DNA of 64,000 nucleotides from Phenylobacterium sp. RIFCSPHIGHO2_01_FULL_69_31 (GCF_001824475.1 NZ_MHXN01000007.1:311325-375324), one strand, 5' to 3'; shown: positions 23,504-31,752, counted from the stretch's first letter. Numbers and translations are program-made. Notes: generated from the sequence alone by a model not told the origin.

Positions 23504-24570
23504 GTTGGCGCATGGTGGTCGCGGCGTCGGCCGCGCTGGCGCTGTCGGCCTGCGCCAGCCTGCGCGACTTCACCGGGCTGACGGTGAAGCCCGCGCGACC
23601 GACGGCGGCCGCGGCGCCGTCGACGCACGCCGCGGCGGTCGCGCCGACGCCGCCCCGAGCGTTTGCGACCATGGCGCCGATCCCCAATCCGCCCGGGCGT
23701 GCGCGCCGCAACCCGTCGACCGTCCCGATGCGGGTCGCGCCCGCGTCCGCCGACCGCTCGCCGCCGGAGGTCGTGGCTGGGGTCGCCGCGCGGCTTTCGC
23801 CCGCACCGCCGGCCGTGACGGGGCGCGCGGCCATCGCCGCCGCCAATGTCGCGGCGCGCGAGACCTCGCGCTCCGAGGGCTTCGTGGGCGGGGTGCAGGT
23901 GTTCAGCTACGACCCGGGCCAGGTCTACGAGGTTTGGACTGCGCCCTTGCGGGTCACCACCCTGACGCTGGCCCCCGGCGAGGTCATCGTCTCCAAAGCG
24001 GCCGGCGACACCGTGCGCTGGCAGATCGGGGAGACCACGTCCGGCCAGGGGCAAGCTCAGCGTGCCCACGTGATGATCAAGCCGCTGGAGCGCGGGCTGG
24101 AGACCAACCTGGTTCTGGCCACGAGCCAGCGGGTCTACCTGATCCAGCTGCGCAGCGGCGGTCCCGAGGCCTTCAATGCGGCCGTCAGCTGGGATGTCGC
24201 GGCGGTCGCGTCGCAGTCGCCCGGCGCGATCGGCGACCCGGCTGCGGCCGAGCCGCCCGGGCTGGTCGCCCCCGTCGGTCCCCTCGACGCCCGTTACCGC
24301 ATCCTGCCGCGCGGGTCGCGGCCGGCCTGGACGCCCACGGCGGTGATGACCGACGGGGTGCGCACCTTCCTGACCTTCCCGCCCGCCCTCGGGGCGAGCG
24401 AGGCGCCGGCCCTGTTCGTCATAGGCCCCGGCGGCGACGCCCAGCTCGTCAACTACCGACAGCAGGACGGGGTCTGGGTCGTCGACCGCGTCGTCGACCA
24501 GGCCGAGCTGCGGGTGGGCGACAAGCCTCGTCAGACGGTGCGGATCACCCGTGAAGGCGGTCGGTCGTGA
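23482..24570 (+). CDS. trbG: Conjugal transfer protein TrbG (VirB9 family), lipoprotein-like
   Basis: 362 residues from the ATG at 23482; a much longer upstream frame only shadows trbF. The signal peptide ends in the lipobox-like ALSACAS. An Ala/Pro-rich linker follows, then the CagX/VirB9 domain from about residue 130 (VFSYDPGQVYEVWTAPLRVT, EVIVSKAAGDTVRW). VirB9-like proteins form the periplasmic/outer-membrane core ring with TrbI. Confidence 0.9.
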   Translation: MDSRRFVSWRMVVAASAALALSACASLRDFTGLTVKPARPTAAAAPSTHAAAVAPTPPRAFATMAPIPNPPGRARRNPSTVPMRVAPASADRSPPEVVAGVAARLSPAPPAVTGRAAIAAANVAARETSRSEGFVGGVQVFSYDPGQVYEVWTAPLRVTTLTLAPGEVIVSKAAGDTVRWQIGETTSGQGQAQRAHVMIKPLERGLETNLVLATSQRVYLIQLRSGGPEAFNAAVSWDVAAVASQSPGAIGDPAAAEPPGLVAPVGPLDARYRILPRGSRPAWTPTAVMTDGVRTFLTFPPALGASEAPALFVIGPGGDAQLVNYRQQDGVWVVDRVVDQAELRVGDKPRQTVRITREGGRS

Positions 24571-25709
24571 GCGCGCTGCCCCATTCCGAACCGGAGCGCG
24601 CGCCGCCGAAGACGGTGATGCCGCCGCTCGACGCCCGTGCGCCCCGGCCGCCGGTCGTGCGCCTGCGCCGCAGCGTGGTGACCGTGGCCGTGATGGGCGC
24701 GGTGGGCCTGCTCGCCGGTTCGCTGGCCTGGGCCTTCGTGGTCCAGCCCGAGCTGCGCGCCGCCGCCCGGGCGCAAAACCTCGAACGCCAGAGTGAGGTC
24801 CGCGGCGCGGTGCGCGCGAGCGACGTGATCACCGACCAACCAGCCACATACGGACAGCTTCCGGCGCCGCGCAGGCTGGGCGGCGGCGCGGACGCCTCGG
24901 GCCCCGACGCCAAGGCCGTGGATGGCAAGGGCGCTGCCCGCACGGAGCCCGCGGTCGCCTCGGCGGCGACGCGGGCGGCGTCGCGGGGACGCGTCCGCAG
25001 TCCGACATCCGAAGCCCGGCAGTCGGGCCTGTTCTTTGCGACCTCCGGGACGGGCCCGGTGCGGCCCGGGCGGAGTGAAGACCCGGGCGCCCGCGACTAC
25101 ACGGCCGTCTACAACACGCATGCGCTGCTCGCGCCCTTGAGCCCGTTCGAGATCAAGGCGGGTGCGGTCCTCCCCGCGCTCCTGCTCACCGGCGTCGATA
25201 CCGCCCGCGCGGGACCCGTCGTCGCCACCGTGACCGGCAACATCTACGACACGGTCAGTGGCCGTCACCTGCTCATCCCCCAGGGGTCACGCCTGATCGG
25301 CCGGCACGAGGGCGAAAGCGGCCACGGCGACAAGCGCGCCTACCTCGCCTGGGACCGCCTGGTCTTGCCGAACGGCCGCAGCCTGATCCTCACCAAAGAG
25401 CCGGGCGTCGATGCGCAGGGCATCATCGGCGCCGAGGGCCGGGTCGACCGTCGCCTCCTGCCGCTGGCGGTCGCCACCCTCTTCGCGGGCGCCATCACGA
25501 CGCTGGGCCAGGTCGCGCGCGATCGCGACGACGACTCCGGCGGCCTGCTGGGCGACGCCGGCGACGCCGCCTCGATCGAAGCCGCCCAGGTCGGCGGCAA
25601 GCTGATCGACCGCGAACTGGACGTCAGGCCGTCCATCCGGCTGCGCCCCGGCGCGCGCGTCCAGGTGCTCATCACCCGCGACCTCATCCTGGAGCCCTAT
25701 CGCTCATGA
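24567..25709 (+). CDS. trbI: Conjugal transfer protein TrbI (VirB10 family)
   Basis: 380 residues. A GTG start overlaps the trbG stop (GTGA). A cytoplasmic N-terminus precedes a transmembrane helix at about 35-55, a variable linker, and the VirB10 beta-barrel domain (KAGAVLPALLLTGVDTARAG, VTGNIYDTVSGRHLLIPQGS). It ends with the family's typical QVLITRDLILEPYRS. It spans both membranes in the core complex. The stop overlaps the traF start (ATGA). Confidence 0.92.
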   Translation: MSALPHSEPERAPPKTVMPPLDARAPRPPVVRLRRSVVTVAVMGAVGLLAGSLAWAFVVQPELRAAARAQNLERQSEVRGAVRASDVITDQPATYGQLPAPRRLGGGADASGPDAKAVDGKGAARTEPAVASAATRAASRGRVRSPTSEARQSGLFFATSGTGPVRPGRSEDPGARDYTAVYNTHALLAPLSPFEIKAGAVLPALLLTGVDTARAGPVVATVTGNIYDTVSGRHLLIPQGSRLIGRHEGESGHGDKRAYLAWDRLVLPNGRSLILTKEPGVDAQGIIGAEGRVDRRLLPLAVATLFAGAITTLGQVARDRDDDSGGLLGDAGDAASIEAAQVGGKLIDRELDVRPSIRLRPGARVQVLITRDLILEPYRS

Positions 25710-26224
25710 TGCGCGCCTCCAAAGCCCTGCGTCACGCCATCCTGGGCCTCGTCGCTGTCGCAGCCCCCGCCGGCGCGTCGCGCCTCGCAACCCAAGTGGC
25801 CCCGGCGCCCCTCCTTCTCATCAACGAGACCCGGAGCGCGCCCCGCGGAGTCTATCTGCGCAGCGCCGATCCGCAGCCGCGTCCGGGGCGCCGCGTGACG
25901 ATCGCCCAACCGCCCGCCGCGCGGCCCTACCTCGCGAGCCTCCGTGTGCCGGCCGAGATGCGGTTGCTGAAGCGGGTCGCGGCGGTCGCCGGCGAGCGCG
26001 TGTGTGCCGAGGGCGACGTCCTGCGCACCCCGCGCGAAGCGGTGAGGATCCTGGCGCGGGATGGCCGGGGCGTCCCGTTGCCCGCCTGGCGGGGCTGCCG
26101 TCGGCTGGCGGCCGACGAGGTCTTCTTGCTCGGCGACAGTCCCGAGAGCTTCGACGGCCGCTACTTCGGGCCGGTGCGCCGCGATCGGATCGAAGCCGCC
26201 TATAGGGAGGTCTTGCGATGGTAA
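25706..26224 (+). CDS. traF: TraF-type S26 signal peptidase
   Basis: 172 residues with an N-terminal hydrophobic stretch (LGLVAVAAPAGASRLATQ). The catalytic Ser44 is in RSAPRGVYL and Lys89 in RLLKRVAAVAGERVC. The motif GDSPESFDGRYFGPV closes the fold. TraF peptidases mature and circularise the TrbC pilin in trb systems. It is coupled to trbI by ATGA and overlaps the transglycosylase start by 7 bp. Confidence 0.9.
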   Translation: MMRASKALRHAILGLVAVAAPAGASRLATQVAPAPLLLINETRSAPRGVYLRSADPQPRPGRRVTIAQPPAARPYLASLRVPAEMRLLKRVAAVAGERVCAEGDVLRTPREAVRILARDGRGVPLPAWRGCRRLAADEVFLLGDSPESFDGRYFGPVRRDRIEAAYREVLRW

Positions 26225-26814
26225 GCCCCTGCTGGATCGCGCTGGGCCTGGCGCTCGTCGCCGGACCCGTGGCTGCCCAACCCGACTGGCGGGGCGCCGG
26301 CGGGCCGCTGTTCGTGGAGGTCCGCGCCGACTCGCTGTCCGCCTCCGAGGCCCGCGCGGACGAGGCCCGCCTCGCGCCGCTCAACCAGCCGTTCGGACAG
26401 CCGGTCGCGGCCGCCGCCGAACGGCACGGCCTCGATCCGAAGCTGCTGCATGCGCTGGTGACTGTCGAGAGCGCCTACCGGGCCGACGCGGTTTCTCGGG
26501 CCGGCGCTGCGGGACTCACGCAGCTGATGCCCGCCACCGCGGCCGACCTCGGGGTGAGCGACCGCTTCGATCCGCAGGCCAACCTCTCGGGCGGCGCGGA
26601 TTATCTTGCCCGCCAGCTGTTGCGGTTCGGCGACCTGCGCTTGGCGCTCGCCGCCTACAACGCCGGGCCGGCGCGGGTCGCCGCGCTCGGCCGCGTGCCG
26701 TCGATCCCCGAGACGCGGGCCTACGTCCAGGCGGTGGTCGAGTGCTACCTCGCGCTCAGCGCCGGGCGCGGCGTCCGGCGCGCCAGCGAATGCCGTGCGG
26801 CGGTGTCGCCATGA
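26218..26814 (+). CDS. Lytic transglycosylase (VirB1/TrbN-like)
   Basis: 198 residues with a signal peptide ending GPVAAQ. The goose-lysozyme-like SLT domain has catalytic Glu84 in VESAYRADA, then SRAGAAGLTQLMPATAADLG and AAYNAGPARVAALG. It opens peptidoglycan for channel assembly in the periplasm. It overlaps traF at its start and the next HTH gene at its stop (ATGA), so it belongs to the transfer operon. Confidence 0.9.
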   Translation: MVSPCWIALGLALVAGPVAAQPDWRGAGGPLFVEVRADSLSASEARADEARLAPLNQPFGQPVAAAAERHGLDPKLLHALVTVESAYRADAVSRAGAAGLTQLMPATAADLGVSDRFDPQANLSGGADYLARQLLRFGDLRLALAAYNAGPARVAALGRVPSIPETRAYVQAVVECYLALSAGRGVRRASECRAAVSP

Positions 26815-27074
26815 TCGCGGGGCCCGAGCTGACCGTCGCACCGGCGCACGAGGACGACGCCGACCTGCTGACGCGGGCCCAGGCCTCGGAGTACCTGCGC
26901 CGTTTCCATATCCAGATGAAGGTCCCCACGCTGGCCCGACTCTGGTCGGTCGGCGGCGACGGCCCGCCCTGCCGACACATAAGAGGCAAGCCCTGGTACC
27001 CGCGGGGGGAGCTGCGGGCCTGGGCGCTGTCGCAGCAGACCCGGCTTCGGCGGTCGCGAAGGGAGACGCGGTGA
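26811..27074 (+). CDS. Excisionase-like small helix-turn-helix protein
   Basis: 87 residues. The core LTRAQASEYLRRFHI plus RGKPWYPRGELRAWAL resembles the HTH_17/excisionase winged-helix fold. A longer-than-usual insert between helix and wing carries GDGPPCRHIRG. The ATGA overlap with the transglycosylase gene places it in the transfer operon. A role in excision or gene control of the element is inference. Confidence 0.65.
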   Translation: MIAGPELTVAPAHEDDADLLTRAQASEYLRRFHIQMKVPTLARLWSVGGDGPPCRHIRGKPWYPRGELRAWALSQQTRLRRSRRETR

Positions 27075-27105
27075 TGATGGGCGTCGTGGGAAGGGCAGAG
27101 GCAGC

Positions 27106-27537
27106 ATGACCCAGTGGACCGACTTCCTCGATCCGGAAGGACCGGATGGGGCCTATCTGCCCTGGAAGCGGGTTGAACCGCGGGTTGGCATCAGCCGCAC
27201 CACGGCGTGGCGCCTGCAACGATCGGGCGATTTCCCGAAGCCCTACGTCGTGTCGCCCGGCCGGGTCGCCTACAAGGAAAGCGAAGTCGAAGCCTGGAAG
27301 GCGTCGCGCGGCCACCGTGACGAACGCCTGGCCGAGGGGTCTCCGGTCGATGCGCAGGCGTCCTCCCGGCCTAAAGCATCGGGCCCGGCCGAGTCGCCCT
27401 GCGTTCTGGACGCGGGCAAGTCCCCAACCCCCGCGTCCGCGGCGACGGCGTCGCAGATCGCAACCGAACGCGCTGCGCCCCTCGCGCAGGCGAGCCGCAA
27501 GCGCGGGGACAGTCGCCAGATCACGTTCGACTTCTAA
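27106..27537 (+). CDS. AlpA-family HTH regulator
   Basis: 143 residues. The N-terminal AlpA-type HTH (VGISRTTAWRLQRSGDFPKP then GRVAYKESEVEAWKASR) occupies about residues 28-68. The C-terminal half is Ala/Pro/Ser-rich and probably disordered, ending RQITFDF. AlpA-like proteins control integrase or excision genes of mobile elements. It follows the previous HTH gene by 31 bp, and an integrase remnant lies 0.4 kb downstream. Confidence 0.75.
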   Translation: MTQWTDFLDPEGPDGAYLPWKRVEPRVGISRTTAWRLQRSGDFPKPYVVSPGRVAYKESEVEAWKASRGHRDERLAEGSPVDAQASSRPKASGPAESPCVLDAGKSPTPASAATASQIATERAAPLAQASRKRGDSRQITFDF

Positions 27538-27611
27538 GCGACCCCCGAGGCCTGACTCACGGGCGTGAGACTTGACGTGCCAAGCGGGGCCACGCCGGAT
27601 AGAGGCATCTC

Positions 27612-27923
27612 ATGGACTTTGTCGACGTCATCGGCGCCTCCGGCGCGGCCTACCGTTTTCGAGCGGCCACGCTGGAGCAGCTTCCGGTCACCGCCGGAAA
27701 CCTCATCGTGGCGACGGGCGCGCCGCCGCGCCTGGACGTGCGGCTCTGCGCCTCCGCCCACACCCTGCAGAAAGCTGCGCCGGCGGCGCGCGACGCGCTG
27801 GCCGCCGCCCGCAGCGGGCAGGTCTTCATCCGCCTCAACATCGCGCGCGCCACGCGAGAGGCCGAACATGCCGACATCGTGGCCGCCTTCGCGCCCGACC
27901 TGGATCTCCCGGACTTGGACTGA
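27612..27923 (+). CDS. Hypothetical protein at the end of the transfer region
   Basis: 103 residues starting MDFVDVIGASGAAYRFR and ending DLDLPDLD. It has mixed beta/helix character, no signal peptide, and no motif that I recognise. GAGGCATC is the only upstream purine-rich stretch. Codon use matches the neighbours, so it is likely real and element-encoded. Confidence 0.5.
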   Translation: MDFVDVIGASGAAYRFRAATLEQLPVTAGNLIVATGAPPRLDVRLCASAHTLQKAAPAARDALAAARSGQVFIRLNIARATREAEHADIVAAFAPDLDLPDLD

Positions 27924-27952
27924 CGCGCGCCAAGGACCAGGAGCCGCTTGAC

Positions 27953-28066
27953 CCCCGCACCATGAGGCCACCTCGGGAGGCCGTAGCTGGCGTTCGACCG
28001 TTCCAAGGTGAGGATCTCGCTCTTCCGGCCGCCCGTGGGCATCAGCAACCGCACCGCATCCGCCAT
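27953..28066 (-). pseudogene. Tyrosine recombinase (integrase) fragment
   Basis: About 38 codons read MADAVRLLMPTGGRKSEILT, then a short degenerate tail. This is the RLLxxTGxRxxEIL core helix of the phage-integrase catalytic domain, which holds the first catalytic Arg. Neither the rest of the catalytic domain nor the N-terminal domain is present. It directly abuts a merR scrap (28067-28150), so the junction is a recombination scar. Confidence 0.6.
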
Positions 28067-28150
28067 GGTCGTCCGTATGCGGCCCCGGCAGCATGGCGCC
28101 GTGGTCGTGTCGCGGCAGCGCTCGGCCGGGCCCGCGAGGACGGGCACCAG
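28067..28150 (-). pseudogene. MerR C-terminal fragment
   Basis: The frame reads VLAGPAERCRDTTTAPC, which matches the C-terminal metal-binding segment of the intact MerR at 30093-30506 (ILAGTVERCRDTAMAPSC). The DNA is also closely similar over about 60 bp. Only this tail survives, fused to an integrase scrap. It shows that a second mer-type regulator once stood here, or that a local duplication was deleted. Confidence 0.55.
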
Positions 28151-28204
28151 AACCGGGCCAGCGCGGCTTCCGCTGGCTTGCGCACACTCCGGGATTGCGT
28201 CGGA

Positions 28205-28246
28205 TTAAGCCGACATAATGGTTGAATTTGTCGGCTTAAACCGACA
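28205..28246. promoter_or_regulatory. hipBA operator/promoter
   Basis: TTAAGCCGACA (28205-28215) and TGTCGGCTTAA (28229-28239) form a perfect 11-bp inverted repeat with a 13-bp spacer. A third CCGACA half-site is at 28241-28246. The spacer side holds CATAAT, a plausible -10. HipB proteins bind palindromes upstream of their own operon; binding here is inferred. The site lies 25 bp before hipB. Confidence 0.65.
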
Positions 28247-28270
28247 AACTGACGCCTTGGGAGGATTTCC

Positions 28271-28609
28271 ATGCGTCGCGGCCACCTGCTGACCACCCCG
28301 CCCTACGAGGTCGAAAGCGCCCTGAAGCGCCTCGGCGCGGATCTGCGCACGGCGCGCCTGCGCCGCAACATCACCCTGGCCGAAGTGGCCGAGCGCATCG
28401 GCGCCAGCCGGGAGGTGGTGGGCGACGCTGAGCACGGCAAGCCGTCCACGAGCGTGGCGGTCTATGCGGCCCTTCTGTGGTCCTACGGGATGTCGGAGCG
28501 ACTGGGGGGACTGGCCGATCCGACGTCGGATGACGAGGGGCTGCGCCTTGCCGCGCTGCGGGAGCGGCGACACGCCCGCGCGCCCCAGCCGCTCGACGAT
28601 GACTTCTGA
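28271..28609 (+). CDS. hipB: HipB-like antitoxin, XRE family
   Basis: 112 residues with an HTH at about 15-60 (LGADLRTARLRRNITLAEVA then ERIGASREVVGDAEHGKPS) and a charged C-terminal tail ending PLDDDF. It is encoded 8 bp upstream of hipA, with a strong palindrome in front, which fits the repressor/antitoxin of a HipBA type II module. GGGAGGA is the ribosome-binding site. Confidence 0.85.
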   Translation: MRRGHLLTTPPYEVESALKRLGADLRTARLRRNITLAEVAERIGASREVVGDAEHGKPSTSVAVYAALLWSYGMSERLGGLADPTSDDEGLRLAALRERRHARAPQPLDDDF

Positions 28610-28617
28610 GCGCGCCG

Positions 28618-29856
28618 ATGCCTGCGGCCTATGTCTACATCACCCTGCCCGGCGCAACGCAGGCGGTCACCGCCGGGCGTTTCGAGCACACCGTCGAGCG
28701 CAACGGCGTGGCCGTCGGCCGGTTCGTCTACGGCCGCCGCTACCGCGAGCGGCCGGACGCCGTCGAGATCGACCCGGTCGAGCTCCGCCTGGGCCGCGCC
28801 GGCTTCGAGACGGTGCGGCTGGGCGGCGTCTTCGGAGCTCTCCGCGACTCCGGCCCGGACTACTGGGGCCGGCGCGTCATCGAAAAGCACGCCGGCCTCG
28901 GCCAGCTCGGCGAGCTCGACTATCTGCTGCACTCCCCCGACGACCGGGCGGGCGCGCTGGGTTTCGGTCTCGGCGTGGAGCCGCCCGCGCCGGCGCGCCA
29001 GTTCAACAAGACCTGGGACCTCGAGAAACTGCAGACCCTTGCCGAGGCGTTGCTCGCCGATGAGCCGCCCAAGGACGCCGCCCAGGTGGAAGAGCTGCTG
29101 CTGCTTGGCACCTCCATGGGCGGGGCGCGGCCGAAGGTGGTGGTGGAGAGCCAGGACGCATTGTGGCTCGCCAAGTTCAACCGCCACGACGACCGCTGGA
29201 ACATGGCCCGCGTGGAGCATGCGACGCTAGAGCTCGCGCGCCGCTGCGGCCTGCAGGTGGCCGACTCACAGGTCGTCACCGTGGGTGGCCGCGACGTCCT
29301 GATGGTGAAGCGCTTCGACCGGACGCGCGTGCAGGACGGCTACGCCCGCGCCCGCATGGTGAGCGCCTTGACGCTTCTCGAAACCGACGAAACCCCGGAT
29401 GGGCGGGCCCGCTGGTCATACATCCTCCTGGCTGAGACCCTGCGGCGGATCAGCGAACGCCCCGCGGACGACGCCCGCGAGCTGTTCGGGCGCATGGCGT
29501 TCAACGCGCTGATCTCCAACACCGACGACCATCCGCGGAACCACGCGGCGCTCGCGCCGGGCCCCAGCTGGCGGCTGTCGCCGGCCTACGACCTCACGCC
29601 GACGCCGGCCTTCGCGGAGGAGCGGCGCGACCTCGCCATGACCTGCGGCGCCCAGGGGCGCTTCGCCAACGCCGGCAACCTCCTCAGCGAGTGCCGCCGG
29701 TTCCTTCTCGACCCGGACGCGGCTGCGGCGCTCGTCGACCAGCTGGAGGCCGCCGTTCAACAGCAGTGGTACGGCGTCGCCCGCAACTGCGGGGTCAGCG
29801 AGGCCGACTGCGAGGCCATCCGCCGGGCTTACGTCTATCCGGGGTTCCGCGCCTGA
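28618..29856 (+). CDS. hipA: HipA-like serine/threonine kinase toxin
   Basis: 412 residues. The HipA N-terminal domain spans about 20-110. The kinase part has the glycine-rich GTSMGGARPKVVVE, the catalytic loop AFNALISNTDDHPRNHAAL and the metal-binding SPAYDLTPT. HipA kinases phosphorylate targets such as glutamyl-tRNA synthetase and cause growth arrest. The target of this long-type HipA is not known. It is encoded with hipB. Confidence 0.9.
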   Translation: MPAAYVYITLPGATQAVTAGRFEHTVERNGVAVGRFVYGRRYRERPDAVEIDPVELRLGRAGFETVRLGGVFGALRDSGPDYWGRRVIEKHAGLGQLGELDYLLHSPDDRAGALGFGLGVEPPAPARQFNKTWDLEKLQTLAEALLADEPPKDAAQVEELLLLGTSMGGARPKVVVESQDALWLAKFNRHDDRWNMARVEHATLELARRCGLQVADSQVVTVGGRDVLMVKRFDRTRVQDGYARARMVSALTLLETDETPDGRARWSYILLAETLRRISERPADDARELFGRMAFNALISNTDDHPRNHAALAPGPSWRLSPAYDLTPTPAFAEERRDLAMTCGAQGRFANAGNLLSECRRFLLDPDAAAALVDQLEAAVQQQWYGVARNCGVSEADCEAIRRAYVYPGFRA

Positions 29857-30092
29857 AGTCCGGCGCGCTGGCGCTTCTTCTTGTGGCGACGCTGGGCAAC
29901 GAGCCATCGCTCCGCGCCAGCCCCGCCAGGCGAGATCAGCCCCCACAAGGCGGATGTCCGGCTCTACACGTACGAAGGTGCGCCGCTGCTCGCTGTGGCG
30001 GCATCTACCAGGGCCAAACGACAAATGTCCGCACGCCGGGTGGCGGCTTCGCGCCGGTCTCGTCCTTTAGCGCGCCGGCGCGGCGACGGCCT

Positions 30093-30506
30093 TCAGGCAG
30101 CCGCCTCGAGCAGATCGAGCACCGAGCAGGATGGCGCCATGGCCGTGTCGCGGCAGCGCTCGACCGTGCCCGCGAGGATGGCCTCCAGCCGCACGAGGTC
30201 GGCGATCTTGGTGCGCACATCCTGGAGATGGTCAGACACGATCACCCGCACCGCCTCGCAGGATCGACGATGAGGTTCGGCGAGGCCCAGGAGCGCGCGG
30301 ATGCCATCGATGCCGAACCCCAGCTCGCGGGCGCGCCGGATGAAGGCGAGGCGCTGCCGGTGCGCGGGCTCGTAGAGCCGGTGCCCGCCTTCCGTGCGTC
30401 CCGGTTCCGGCATCAGGCCGATCCGCTCGTAGTACCGGATGGTCTCGAGGTTCACGCCGCTCAACCCGGCGAGCTTGCCGATCGTCAACCCCGTGCGCCC
30501 AGGCAT
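30093..30506 (-). CDS. merR: MerR, Hg(II)-responsive regulator
   Basis: 137 residues. The N-terminal winged helix has LTIGKLAGLSGVNLETIRYY. Cys83, Cys118 and Cys127 sit at the spacing of the three mercury ligands in Tn501 MerR (82/117/126), so Hg(II) sensing is likely. It is divergent from the MerT-like gene across a canonical MerR operator. 29857-30092 holds no gene that I can support. Confidence 0.87.
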   Translation of the reverse strand: MPGRTGLTIGKLAGLSGVNLETIRYYERIGLMPEPGRTEGGHRLYEPAHRQRLAFIRRARELGFGIDGIRALLGLAEPHRRSCEAVRVIVSDHLQDVRTKIADLVRLEAILAGTVERCRDTAMAPSCSVLDLLEAAA

Positions 30507-30516
30507 GGAAAACCTC

Positions 30517-30550
30517 TTGATCCCGTAGTGACTACGGGTTGCAGGCTAGC
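30517..30550 (+). promoter_or_regulatory. MerR-type operator/promoter
   Basis: -35-like TTGATC (30517-30522), a perfect dyad CCCGTAGT-g-ACTACGGG (30522-30538), and a -10-like AGGCTA near 30543-30548 give the over-long 19-20 bp spacer typical of MerR-activated promoters. The dyad sits in the spacer, as in Tn501. It should drive the downstream MerT-like operon and repress merR. Confidence 0.75.
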
Positions 30551-30570
30551 GTCATTGGCTGTGAGAGGCG

Positions 30571-30963
30571 ATGGGTATGACTTCCCCGACCCGCACGGAG
30601 GCGCGTGACAGGATCGTCGGCTGGACCGCCTTGGGCGGCTCTGCACTGGCGGTCTTCGCCTGGGCCGCCTGCTGCGTCCTGCCGATGGCGCTCTCGGTGG
30701 CGGGCCTCAGTCTGGCGGGGACGCTCTTCTTCGCCGAGCAGCGCGGCTTGCTGACCTGGGGCGCGACCGCCGTGCTGGCGGCGGGATGGTGGACGGTCTG
30801 GCGAAGGCGTCGCGCCTGCGCGCGTGACGGAAGCTGTGCACCGCCATCGCGATTGACGATCGGGCTGCTGGCCGCCGCGACCGGCCTGATCGGCCTGGCG
30901 CTGGCCTGGCAGCCCTGGATCGAGCCCCGGGCCTTGATGCTGCTGAGGAGCCTTCGGGGATGA
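30571..30963 (+). CDS. MerT-like mercuric ion membrane transporter
   Basis: 130 residues with about three hydrophobic segments. The first contains the vicinal cysteine pair of MerT-like proteins (AWAACCVLPMALSVAGLSLA). A second Cys pair (RRACARDGSCAP) lies in the loop at about residue 80. It would pass Hg(II) inward across the membrane; no MerP or MerA gene follows. It is coupled to the next gene by ATGA. Confidence 0.72.
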   Translation: MGMTSPTRTEARDRIVGWTALGGSALAVFAWAACCVLPMALSVAGLSLAGTLFFAEQRGLLTWGATAVLAAGWWTVWRRRRACARDGSCAPPSRLTIGLLAAATGLIGLALAWQPWIEPRALMLLRSLRG

Positions 30964-31211
30964 TCGGGACCGCCATCGAGCTGCGATCCACCTTGACCTG
31001 CCCGGACTGCGGCGCCCGCACGACCGAGACCATGCCCACCGACGCCTGCCAATATTTCTACGACTGCCCGGCGTGTGGTTCGGTCCTCAGCCCGAAGCCG
31101 GGCGACTGCTGCGTCTTCTGCTCCTATGCCGATACCCCTTGTCCGCCGATCCAGGAGGCGAGCGCCGCCGGCGAACCGACCGCCTGTTGCGGCGGTGGCG
31201 CCGGTGGCTGA
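30960..31211 (+). CDS. GDCCVxC-domain small protein
   Basis: 83 residues with two Zn-ribbon-like CxxC pairs (Cys14/17 in CPDC, Cys36/39 in CPAC). The family signature GDCCVFCSYADTPCPP lies at 48-63, and the tail is Cys-rich (TACCGGG). The family is known as GDCCVxC (seleno)proteins and commonly travels with mercury or arsenic genes; this copy uses Cys throughout. A role in metal or thiol handling is inferred from context. Confidence 0.8.
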   Translation: MIGTAIELRSTLTCPDCGARTTETMPTDACQYFYDCPACGSVLSPKPGDCCVFCSYADTPCPPIQEASAAGEPTACCGGGAGG

Positions 31212-31457
31212 CGAGCACAGGCTTCGCCCCGCCTACGAGCGGTTGAGGAACGACAGGGGCGAAGGGCCGCTCTGAGAGCCGGCCGTCCACCCAGGTCGTC
31301 GGCGACGGCGCTCCTGCAAGCCGCCGGACTGTCCGCTTCGCCCCGTCGCCAGCATCCTACCGGCGACGACGATCCCAGACGGCGACGGGGTCGCGAGGCG
31401 GGTGGACGTGGATATGGCCTTGCCTCGCTCGGTGAGACCTTGGCGCCGCTCCGCGGG

Positions 31458-31637
31458 TCAGCCCGCCTCGTCGGGGAGAGCTTTGTGGACGACCACGGCG
31501 TTCGCACCCGCCGCCTTGAGCAGCTCCCACTCCTCGGGATCAAGGAGCTTGGTCGTGTCGATGTGCATGATGACCACATCGACCCGACCGTCCGCGAAGT
31601 CCTTGACCATGCGGCGAAACCCATCGTCGTTGCTCAA
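31458..31637 (-). CDS. Small hypothetical protein
   Basis: 59 residues if it starts at TTG 31637 (AGAGGAG five bases upstream), or 65 from a GTG at 31655. The product (DGFRRMVKDFADGRVDVVIM, then LDPEEWELLKAAGANAVVVH) looks like a compact alpha/beta domain, but I recognise no family. 31212-31457 and 31638-31752 hold no supported gene. Confidence 0.45.
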   Translation of the reverse strand: MSNDDGFRRMVKDFADGRVDVVIMHIDTTKLLDPEEWELLKAAGANAVVVHKALPDEAG

Positions 31638-31752
31638 TCGAACTCCTCTCGTCACCGCTATGCGAACGTAATCGTGCGGTCCCGGATCGGCCGCCGGAAG
31701 GCGCTCGGAGCCCCACTTCTACGCCGTCTTTGTCGGCAGGCCGAGGCGCTCT

